NCBI GenBank assembly: GCA_937132145.1
Contig: CAKZNY010000371.1
Location: 1-6,662 of the forward strand
Direction of reading: 5' to 3'
Length of the DNA stretch: 6,662 nucleotides
DNA from: an uncultured Paracoccaceae bacterium
GTDB lineage: Bacteria > Pseudomonadota > Alphaproteobacteria > Rhodobacterales > Rhodobacteraceae
The position numbers and the translations under genes are program-made. How positions within the stretch are numbered: position 1 is the stretch's first letter; the number at the start of each line of letters is the position of its first letter. The notes beneath the pieces were generated by a model. The model did not search any database. It was not told the origin of the DNA and worked only from the letters and a program-made list of their open reading frames with translations. This document shows, one piece after another, positions 1 through 5,456 of this stretch.

Positions 1-46
1 ATGCAGGTTGTACTGAGCGCGGAAAGTTTTTTTCGTTCATGAAACG

Positions 47-63
47 GTAAGCCGATGGCTTAC
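47..63. repeat. Perfect 7-bp inverted repeat, possible operator or terminator stem
   Basis: GTAAGCC at 47-53 and its exact complement GGCTTAC at 57-63 are separated by only GAT. On the plus strand it lies just after possible stop codons at 40-42 and 48-50, and a run of five T follows about ten bases later (73-77), so it could be a weak terminator for a gene to the left. As double-stranded DNA, the 17-bp near-palindrome could be a binding site for a dimeric regulator, perhaps of a divergent gene. The distance to the T run argues against a classical intrinsic terminator. The symmetry is seen directly; the role is inferred. Confidence 0.35.
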
Positions 64-251
64 TTGTCCAACTTTTTGTCACAACTGCTGACTTGCTTCC
101 ATTCACCGGTTCAGGGTGCCCCTAATATGGGCATAATATAGTGCACCAAGACCCCGCACAAAAACGACTCAGCCAGTGTGCCTTCAAAACGCAAAAGACA
201 CGCAAAACGTGCGGTGACAGATATAAATCCACCGGAACGGGGGTGAAAAAT

Positions 252-350
252 ATGAGACGACGCACGCAACGCGGCATGAAGCTTGCGCTTCAGGTTGAAA
301 AAAAGGGCGACTCAAGCGTTATGAACAGCTATTTGGGTAATATCGGATAA
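252..350 (+). CDS. Possible small basic protein or leader peptide, 32 residues
   Basis: This ORF has an ATG start with an unusually good ribosome binding site: GGGGGTGA at 239-246 matches the anti-Shine-Dalgarno complement GGAGGTGA in 7 of 8 bases at a normal spacing. The product starts MRRRTQRGMKLALQVEKK and ends at TAA 348-350. It is strongly basic at the N-terminus, with no membrane segment or recognised domain. The frame stays open upstream to a GTG at 141, but nothing supports that longer start. It could be a real small protein, the remnant of a decayed gene, or chance. A 6-bp hairpin (277-292) lies inside it. No function can be assigned. Confidence 0.25.
   Translation: MRRRTQRGMKLALQVEKKGDSSVMNSYLGNIG
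277..292. repeat. 6-bp stem-loop with TTGC loop
   Basis: TGAAGC (277-282) and GCTTCA (287-292) pair perfectly around a four-base TTGC loop. No T run follows on the plus strand (an A-rich stretch does), so it is not a plus-strand intrinsic terminator. It lies inside the possible 32-codon ORF. It may be chance. Confidence 0.25.
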
Positions 351-393
351 AACCATCAGAGATGAAAGTGACCATAAAAAATAATTTTTGCCC

Positions 394-493
394 TGAAATT
401 CGCGGGGATCAGGAGTGAATTTCGCAATTGCAATTCAGTTCTACGATTCGCTAAAACTATCTAACTTGAATAAACTTTACTGTTGAAATTCAA
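394..493. promoter_or_regulatory. Cluster of TGAAWTT motifs, candidate regulator-binding sites
   Basis: TGAAATTCGC at 394-403 and TGAATTTCGC at 416-425 match in 9 of 10 bases and start exactly 22 bp apart, about two helical turns. TGAATT (416-421) also pairs with AATTCA (432-437), and TTGAA-A-TTCAA (483-493) is a perfect 5-bp-arm palindrome with the same core. Helically phased copies upstream of a promoter are typical of activator or repressor sites. The region is AT-rich, which raises the chance of coincidental matches. The repeats are seen; the function is inferred. Confidence 0.25.
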
Positions 494-540
494 TGCTTTA
501 AATCTTTTTGGTGAATAGACCTGAACAAGATGCTTTCGTG

Positions 541-570
541 TTGACACGTCATTTGTCGCAAGTTTAGAAA
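541..570 (+). promoter_or_regulatory. Candidate sigma-70 promoter for the TRAP-amidase operon
   Basis: TTGACA at 541-546 is a perfect -35 hexamer. TAGAAA at 565-570 matches the TATAAT -10 consensus in 4 of 6 positions at 18-bp spacing. Transcription would begin near 577 and give a leader of about 145 bases before the binding-protein gene. An interrupted palindrome (TTG-N2-AC-N7-GT-N2-CAA, 541-561) overlaps the -35 box and spacer and could be an operator. A weaker alternative is TTGAAT (466-471) with TTCAAT (489-494) at 17-bp spacing. It is a consensus match only, and other sigma factors are possible. Confidence 0.35.
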
Positions 571-625
571 CCGAATACTACCGCATCGTTAGCCGGCTAC
601 TGCACCAGAAGAACGATTAATAAAA

Positions 626-700
626 TTGCCCTATTGATTCTTACTGGCAAACTTGGTTAAGTTTTATTACCAATTTCGATTATATGGCGGATTCCCCGCC
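626..700 (+). other. Leader region with three consecutive small hairpins
   Basis: Three inverted repeats follow one another before the binding-protein gene: TTGCC (626-630) with GGCAA (646-650); TTGGT (653-657) with ACCAA (669-673), extendable by two A-T pairs if T658 is bulged; and GGCGG (686-690) with CCGCC (696-700). The last ends eight bases before the ribosome binding site. Such leader hairpins can protect an mRNA 5' end or tune translation. I do not recognise a known riboswitch fold. The pairing is seen, but each stem is short and the role is inferred. Confidence 0.3.
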
Positions 701-707
701 TATTTCT

Positions 708-713
708 GGGAGG
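708..713 (+). promoter_or_regulatory. Ribosome binding site that fixes the binding-protein start
   Basis: GGGAGG at 708-713 lies eight bases before ATG 722. This places the true start 23 codons inside the longer open frame that begins at TTG 653, and puts the Tat signal at the very N-terminus. Confidence 0.8.
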
Positions 714-721
714 AAATATAT

Positions 722-1825
722 ATGACTGACAACCTAAACCGCAGAAAGTTTATGAAAGGGAGTGCGATTGCTGCAACTGCTGCTGCTGGCGCAGCTCTGG
801 CATCACCTGCGATTGCACAAAACGAAACTATTGTGTTGAAAATGCAGGCTGCCTGGGGCGGCGGTATTTTCCTTGAAAACGCTAAAGCCTATGTTGACCG
901 CGTAAACGCAATGGCTGGCAACGATCTTCGTATCGATCTGCTGTCCGTTGGTTCCGTTGTTAAAACAAGCCAGATGCAGGACGCTGTTCACCGCGGCGTG
1001 CTTGACGCTGCACACTATGTGCCTGCGTACTGGTACTCCAAATCCAAATCGGCTTCGCTGTTCGGTACTGGTCCATGCTTCGGCTGGTCCTCTCAGGAAG
1101 TTCTGGGCTGGGTCAACTACGGCGGCGGTCAGGAACTGTTCGACGAGCTGATGGGCGATTTGAAACTGAACGTTGTTTCGTTCTTCAACAGCCCAATGCC
1201 AGCACAGCCGCTGGGTTGGTTCAAAGAAGAAATCAAGGATTCTGCACAGATGAAAGGCCTTAAGTATCGTACTGTTGGTCTAGCCGCAGACGTTATGCTT
1301 CAAATGGGCCTGTCTGTTGTTCAGCTTCCAGGTGGCGAAATTCAGCCAGCTATGAAGTCTGGCCTGATTGACGCAGCCGAGTTCAACAACCCAACGTCTG
1401 ACCGTGACTTCGGTATGCAGGATGTTGCCAAATACTATCACTTGGCCTCATTCCACCAGTCGCAGGAGTTCTTCGAAGTTACGTTCAACAAGAAGAAATA
1501 CAACTCTCTGCCGGACGAGCTTCAGGCAATCCTGAAATATGCTTCCGAGGCTGAAAGCTCCAACTTCTACTGGAACAACACCAAGCGTTATGCAGAAGAT
1601 CTTGCCAAGTTGCGGGATCAGGGCGTGAACGTAATCCGTACTCCGGATTCGGTTATGGCCGACCAGCTTATAGCTTGGGACGCAGTGATTGAGCGTATTT
1701 CTGGCGAAGACGACTTCTTCGTTCGTGTTCTTGAGTCGCAGAAAATCTATGCGAAAGAGGTTATGGGCTACCTGAACCTCAACCAGCCTGACTACCAGCT
1801 GGCTTACGATCACTACTTCGGCTAA
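722..1825 (+). CDS. dctP: TRAP transporter substrate-binding protein (DctP, TakP/FcbT1 type)
   Basis: This is the periplasmic binding protein of a tripartite ATP-independent transporter: it captures a solute, usually an organic acid, and delivers it to the membrane subunits encoded next. The 367-residue product begins with a Tat signal (NRRKFMKG, residues 6-13), a hydrophobic Ala-rich stretch and a likely cleavage after SPAIA (residue 32). The mature part carries family marks: AWGGG near 45-49; the GLKYRTVG strand (179-186) with the Arg (183) that binds the ligand carboxylate in this family; LPGGEIQPAMKSGLIDAAEF (202-221); and FHQSQEFFEVTFN (244-256). Family membership (mannitol/chloroaromatic/2-oxoacid group) is known from these motifs; the ligand is not. 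The start is set by the binding site at 708-713. Codon choice looks biased toward a few preferred codons, as expected for an abundant protein. Confidence 0.93.
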   Translation: MTDNLNRRKFMKGSAIAATAAAGAALASPAIAQNETIVLKMQAAWGGGIFLENAKAYVDRVNAMAGNDLRIDLLSVGSVVKTSQMQDAVHRGVLDAAHYVPAYWYSKSKSASLFGTGPCFGWSSQEVLGWVNYGGGQELFDELMGDLKLNVVSFFNSPMPAQPLGWFKEEIKDSAQMKGLKYRTVGLAADVMLQMGLSVVQLPGGEIQPAMKSGLIDAAEFNNPTSDRDFGMQDVAKYYHLASFHQSQEFFEVTFNKKKYNSLPDELQAILKYASEAESSNFYWNNTKRYAEDLAKLRDQGVNVIRTPDSVMADQLIAWDAVIERISGEDDFFVRVLESQKIYAKEVMGYLNLNQPDYQLAYDHYFG

Positions 1826-1835
1826 TATAGCTTGT

Positions 1836-1849
1836 AATTTCTAGAAATT
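1836..1849. repeat. 14-bp perfect AT-rich palindrome
   Basis: The 14 bases AATTTCTAGAAATT read identically on both strands. They lie between the binding-protein stop codon and the strong hairpin at 1852-1877. In RNA this could form a 5-bp stem with a CTAG loop, giving two adjacent hairpins after the binding-protein gene. It could also mark an AU-rich site for RNase E-type cleavage. The role is inferred. Confidence 0.35.
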
Positions 1850-1851
1850 TG

Positions 1852-1880
1852 CCGGGGGCCGTTATTGCGGCCCCCGGTTT
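1852..1880 (+). terminator. Strong intercistronic hairpin between dctP and dctQ (attenuator or stability element)
   Basis: CCGGGGGCCG (1852-1861) and its exact complement CGGCCCCCGG (1868-1877) form a perfect, GC-rich 10-bp stem with a TTATTG loop, followed by only three T (1878-1880). The short T run suggests partial termination or protection against 3' exonucleases rather than a full stop. Because dctQ and dctM follow on the same strand and need the same transporter partner, the hairpin most likely keeps binding-protein mRNA more abundant than the downstream message. This arrangement is common in operons for solute-binding proteins. Confidence 0.75.
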
Positions 1881-1908
1881 AGATAAACTTCCCAAACTGG
1901 AGACCGAC

Positions 1909-2481
1909 GTGATCAAATTCATCCATTCAATCGAGGGGCTGAGTATCTGGGTAGGTAGAGCATTTGCTTGGACCATCTTGATCTTAACACTCTCGGTGAC
2001 TTACGAGGTCTTTGTGCGCTACGTGTTGAACGACCCGACGGTTTGGGCGTTTGACATGATGGTGCAGATGTATGGGGCGTTGTTCCTGATGGCCGGACCT
2101 TACGCCCTCGCCCAAGACGCTCATGTGCGCGGCGACGTCGTGTATCGTTTGTTTTCCGTCAGATGGCAGGCACGCGTAGACTTCCTGCTCTACTTGATTT
2201 TCTTCTTCCCTGGCATGATGGCGCTATTCTGGTTCGGCGCCGAGATCGCCATGGACAGCTGGCGCTGGGAAGAGGTTAGCTGGAACAGCCCTGCGCGGAT
2301 CCAGATTTACTACTTTAAAACCCTGATCCCGGTCGCGGGCTTCCTGTTGATGCTGCAAGGCCTTGCTGAACTGGCACGTTGCTTGATCGCGATGCGTACC
2401 GGCAAATGGCTGGAGCGTCTTGAAGATGTGCATGAAACCGAAGACCTGTTGATGCAGGAACTCAAAGACTCCCAAGGCTAG
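1909..2481 (+). CDS. dctQ: TRAP transporter small membrane subunit (DctQ, FcbT2 type)
   Basis: This is the four-helix small inner-membrane subunit that partners DctM in sodium-driven solute uptake. I chose the GTG at 1909 because GGAG at 1899-1902 precedes it at normal spacing. The longer frame from TTG 1849 would translate the intercistronic hairpin and is unlikely. The 190-residue product has hydrophobic segments at about 16-36, 50-67, 90-112 and 134-157. DctQ marks are YEVFVRYV (32-39), GALFLMAGPYALAQDAHVRGD (56-76, with the conserved His-Val after the second helix) and KTLIPVAGFLLMLQGL (137-152). The C-terminal 25 residues are acidic, polar and probably cytoplasmic. The family is clear; the substrate is not encoded here. 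Confidence 0.9.
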   Translation: MIKFIHSIEGLSIWVGRAFAWTILILTLSVTYEVFVRYVLNDPTVWAFDMMVQMYGALFLMAGPYALAQDAHVRGDVVYRLFSVRWQARVDFLLYLIFFFPGMMALFWFGAEIAMDSWRWEEVSWNSPARIQIYYFKTLIPVAGFLLMLQGLAELARCLIAMRTGKWLERLEDVHETEDLLMQELKDSQG

Positions 2482-2520
2482 TCCGCCCCAACTCTAGATT
2501 CTACAACCAGAGAGATAACT

Positions 2521-3885
2521 ATGACAGATCCTCAAGTTGCCATTCTGATGCTAACCCTGTTTATCGGGTTAGTGTTGCTAGGCTTTCCGATCGCGTTCAC
2601 GCTTCTAGCGATGGGCGTCGGCTTCGGCTATTACGCATACTTCCAAGGCGGCATTGAAAACGTTTCGGATATATTCCAAAATAACGTCTTCTATCTGCTT
2701 AACCAGAATACGTATTCCGTAATGGAGAACGATATTCTGGTGGCCATCCCGTTATTCCTGTTCATGGGATACGTGGTTGAACGCGCCAACATCGTTAACA
2801 AACTGTTCTTCTCGTTGCAGATGGCAGCGCGGAACCTTCCCGGCTCCATGGCTATTGCGGCTCTGGCTACCTGCGCGATATTCGCGACAGCCTCCGGTAT
2901 TGTTGGCGCTGTTGTTACGTTGATGGGCCTGCTTGCATATCCTGCGATGGCAGACGCCAAGTACGACAAGAGCTTCGCTGCCGGTGTTATTTGTGCTGGT
3001 GGAACGCTGGGCATTCTAATCCCGCCGTCGATCATGCTGATCGTTTATGCGGCCATCGCCGAGCTTTCGCCGCTACGTTTGTACGCTGCTGCGATCTTCC
3101 CGGGTCTGATACTTGCTGGTTTGTATATGGTCTATGTGATCGTCCGCGTGATGATCAACCCAAGCATTGCGCCAAAACCACTTGACGAGGATATCCCTCC
3201 GCGACGGGAGATTTACATGGACTTGCTTATCTCGTTCGTGCCGCTCATGGTCCTGATCACGTTGGTTCTGGGCTCGATCCTTGGTGGTCTGGCAACTCCT
3301 GCCGAAGCGGCCGCGATGGGCGCGATGGGCGCGATGGTTCTCGCCGTGATCTACCGCTCGTTCAGCTGGACGAAGCTTAAGGAATCTGTGTTCCTGACAG
3401 CTAAAGCCACCGCAATGGTATGTTGGTTGTTCGTGGGTTCGTGGACATTCGCCTCGATCTTCTCCTACCTCGGCGGACATACGATCATCGAAAACTGGGT
3501 CCTTGGTATGGATCTGAAGCCTTGGCAGTTCCTTGTACTGGCACAGCTGATCATCTTCTTCCTGGGATGGCCGCTTGAGTGGTCCGAGATCCTGATCATC
3601 TTCGTTCCGATCTTCCTGCCAATGCTGGATACCTTCGGCGTAAACCCTTACTTCTTCGCGATGCTGGTGGCACTAAACCTTCAGACCTCGTTCCTCACAC
3701 CGCCGATGGCTATGTCTGCGTACTACTTAAAAGGGGTGCTAAAGGACGAGATCGAGCTGATGGATATCTTCAAAGGTATCATGCCGTATCTCGGAATCGT
3801 GATCTTCAGTATGGTCTTGATGTACCAGTTCCCCGGCATTGCGCTGTGGCTACCTGATCAACTGTTTGGTGAGTACATTCCGTGA
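2521..3885 (+). CDS. dctM: TRAP transporter large membrane subunit (DctM, FcbT3 type)
   Basis: This is the large integral-membrane subunit that forms the translocation path, working with DctQ and the periplasmic binding protein. The 454-residue length fits the family. It is hydrophobic throughout and shows DctM signatures in both halves: FIGLVLLGFPIAFTL near 14-28; VAIPLFLFMGYVVERA (74-89); GGTLGILIPPSIML (160-173); GLATPAEAAAMGA (256-268); FFLGWPLEWSEILIIFVPIF (346-365); and NLQTSFLTPPM (386-396). The paired TLGILIPPS and LQTSFLTPP loops are the internal-repeat hairpins typical of this transporter fold. The gene starts 39 bases after dctQ with a modest AGAGAG ribosome site, and its stop overlaps the GTG start of the amidase gene, so the two are probably translationally coupled. 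Confidence 0.94.
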   Translation: MTDPQVAILMLTLFIGLVLLGFPIAFTLLAMGVGFGYYAYFQGGIENVSDIFQNNVFYLLNQNTYSVMENDILVAIPLFLFMGYVVERANIVNKLFFSLQMAARNLPGSMAIAALATCAIFATASGIVGAVVTLMGLLAYPAMADAKYDKSFAAGVICAGGTLGILIPPSIMLIVYAAIAELSPLRLYAAAIFPGLILAGLYMVYVIVRVMINPSIAPKPLDEDIPPRREIYMDLLISFVPLMVLITLVLGSILGGLATPAEAAAMGAMGAMVLAVIYRSFSWTKLKESVFLTAKATAMVCWLFVGSWTFASIFSYLGGHTIIENWVLGMDLKPWQFLVLAQLIIFFLGWPLEWSEILIIFVPIFLPMLDTFGVNPYFFAMLVALNLQTSFLTPPMAMSAYYLKGVLKDEIELMDIFKGIMPYLGIVIFSMVLMYQFPGIALWLPDQLFGEYIP

Positions 3886-5219
3886 GTCACCCAGCACTAG
3901 CACCTAATGCTTTATCGGCGGTCGAGGCCGCCGATAAAATTCGCAAAGGTTCTCTTTCGTCCGTTGATCTGGTCAAGTCTTGTCTTGCCCGGATTGACGA
4001 GACCGAAGGCCAATTACACGCATGGGCACATATCGATGCCGACCACGCTTTAGCTCAGGCCGAAGAGATGGACGCAATCCGTTGCGCAGGTCGCCCCTTG
4101 GGCCCATTGCACGGTATTCCGGTGGGTCTGAAAGACATCATTGACACCAGTGATTTTCCTACGGAACGCGGGACTTCGATCTTTGCTGGCCGTAAACCTG
4201 ACAATGACGCCGCAATCGTAGAACGTCTACGCGAAGCTGGCGCTGTCATTATGGGTAAAACTGTCACGACGGAGTTTGCATTCCTGCACCCCGCCGAGAC
4301 GCGCAACCCGCATAACACGGAACATAGCCCTGGCGGTTCGTCCAGCGGCTCGGCGGCGGCGGTCGCGGCGTTTAACGTACCGCTTGCCATTGGCACACAA
4401 ACCAACGGTTCAGTCATTCGTCCGGCGTCATTTTGTGGCACATTCGGGTTCAAACCAACACGCGGGGTTATTTCCCGACGCGGGATTTTGCAGACCTCTG
4501 CGTCGCTTGATCAGGTTGGCGTCTTTGGCCGCACGCTGGAAGATGTGGCACTGCTGACGGATGTGATCGGCGGGTACGACTCGTCTGACCCGCTAAGCTA
4601 TTGCCGCCCTCGCCCGCAAATGCAGGCTGGCAGCAAGGCCGAAATCGGGGTTGAACCCGATCTGGTATGGTTCGATGCCCCCTATAATGATCGCCTTACA
4701 GATGATGCCCGCAACGGCCTTGACGAGGTTGTTAACACCTTGGGCGCACGCGTCGAGCGCGTCACCATATCCGAGAATATGTATAATCTGGTTGATGTTC
4801 AGCGTATTATTCACGAATACGAAATATGCAAACATCTGGATAAAGAATTCACCGACCACTGGGATAAGCTAAGCACATCGCTCCAGCCAATTGTGGAACG
4901 TGGCCGTCAGATCAGCGACGCACAATACGAGGACGCCTTGGAGGTCATGGCGTCCAGCAGAACTTATTTCGACGAGTTCTTCCACGACTATGACGCAATC
5001 ATCGCACCGAGTGCAGCTGGTGAGGCTCCGAAGTTTGGTAATGGTACCGGTGATCCGGTATTTTGCACAATCTGGACGCTCATAGGCCTGCCTTCCCTGA
5101 ACTTGCCTCTTCTGGTAGGGTCGAACGGGCTACCGATTGGCGTTCAGTTGATAGGTTCGATTGAGGAAGACGACCGTTTGTTGAGAACCGCAAACTGGAT
5201 GATAAATACACTTCAATAA
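3882..5219 (+). CDS. Amidase-signature family amidase
   Basis: The enzyme hydrolyses an amide to a carboxylic acid and ammonia, probably in the cytoplasm as no signal peptide is seen. The 445-residue product has the complete Ser-cisSer-Lys triad: Lys84 in GLKD, Ser153 in GGSSSGSAAAVA (151-162) and nucleophile Ser177 in TQTNGSVIRPASFCG (172-186). Spacings of 69 and 24 residues match malonamidase E2. A C-terminal family segment, IGLPSLNLPLL followed by GLPIGVQLIG, is also present. The GTG start at 3882 overlaps the dctM stop (GTGA), so it is probably made by coupled translation. Its place beside a nitrile hydratase gene suggests the second step of nitrile breakdown. Substrate specificity cannot be read; it could also serve an imported amide directly. 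GatA is unlikely, as no gatB or gatC is adjacent. Confidence 0.92.
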   Translation: MSHPALAPNALSAVEAADKIRKGSLSSVDLVKSCLARIDETEGQLHAWAHIDADHALAQAEEMDAIRCAGRPLGPLHGIPVGLKDIIDTSDFPTERGTSIFAGRKPDNDAAIVERLREAGAVIMGKTVTTEFAFLHPAETRNPHNTEHSPGGSSSGSAAAVAAFNVPLAIGTQTNGSVIRPASFCGTFGFKPTRGVISRRGILQTSASLDQVGVFGRTLEDVALLTDVIGGYDSSDPLSYCRPRPQMQAGSKAEIGVEPDLVWFDAPYNDRLTDDARNGLDEVVNTLGARVERVTISENMYNLVDVQRIIHEYEICKHLDKEFTDHWDKLSTSLQPIVERGRQISDAQYEDALEVMASSRTYFDEFFHDYDAIIAPSAAGEAPKFGNGTGDPVFCTIWTLIGLPSLNLPLLVGSNGLPIGVQLIGSIEEDDRLLRTANWMINTLQ

Positions 5220-5249
5220 GATAATGATCAAATACGAAGGAAATAGAAA

Positions 5250-5456
5250 ATGGTTAACAGAAAAGTAAATATGATTCTCGGGTTCATTGCGACCGCCGGG
5301 GTTGTCTTGTTCATCACTGGACTTGCGTACAGTATTTCCACGGGATTTGCCGGATTTTGGGGCGGCATGCCGTTTTGGATCATTTCGATGATCGTTCTGT
5401 CTGCTGTGGTTTACAACTACTATGAAGAGGCGTTTAAAAAGAAGAACGATGACTGA
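5250..5456 (+). CDS. Small two-helix membrane protein of unknown function
   Basis: I do not recognise this 68-residue protein. It has a basic start (MVNRKVN), a first hydrophobic segment at about 8-29, a short Gly/Phe/Trp-rich turn (STGFAGFWGGMPF, 30-42), a second segment at about 41-58 and a charged tail (EEAFKKKNDD, 59-68). This predicts an inner-membrane hairpin with both ends in the cytoplasm. A good ribosome site (GAAGGAAA, 5236-5243) precedes ATG 5250, and 30 bases separate it from the amidase gene. Its last eight bases overlap the dehydrogenase start, so it is almost certainly translated as part of the operon. It could assist the transporter or anchor an enzyme, but nothing in the sequence proves either. 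Confidence 0.8.
   Translation: MVNRKVNMILGFIATAGVVLFITGLAYSISTGFAGFWGGMPFWIISMIVLSAVVYNYYEEAFKKKNDD

Larger units (their letters stand above)
1..652. other. Upstream region without a confident gene
   Basis: No recognisable protein family, tRNA or rRNA is seen here on either strand. The left end could hold the last codons of a plus-strand gene (stop at 40-42 or 48-50) or the first codons of a divergent minus-strand gene starting at 40, but neither can be decided. From about 360 to 680 the sequence becomes clearly AT-rich compared with the genes downstream, as is usual for promoter regions. It contains several inverted repeats, a pair of near-identical 10-mers 22 bp apart, a candidate promoter and a small ORF, all listed separately. 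Its length is generous for a bacterial promoter region and leaves room for regulation or decayed coding sequence. Confidence 0.6.

Noticed and set aside
1..40. Possible divergent minus-strand gene starting at 40 (MNEKNFPRSV...) and running off the left edge
   Set aside because: Only 13 codons are visible, there is no ribosome binding site on that strand, and a plus-strand gene ending at 40-42 or 48-50 is equally possible.
653..721. Upstream extension of the binding-protein gene to TTG 653
   Set aside because: The ribosome site at 708-713 and the Tat signal right after ATG 722 fix the start; the extension also runs through leader hairpins.
1849..1908. Upstream start of dctQ at TTG 1849
   Set aside because: It would translate the terminator-like hairpin, and GTG 1909 has its own ribosome site.
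3073..3480. Minus-strand ORF of 135 codons inside dctM
   Set aside because: It lies wholly within a clear gene, has low-complexity His/Arg/Asp composition and matches no family.
4055..4453. Minus-strand ORF of 132 codons inside the amidase gene
   Set aside because: It is antisense to the catalytic core of a well-supported gene, with no recognisable domain.
5422..5448. Upstream start of the dehydrogenase at ATG 5422
   Set aside because: It adds nine mostly basic residues not expected in the family; ATG 5449 gives a normal N-terminus and a typical operon overlap.
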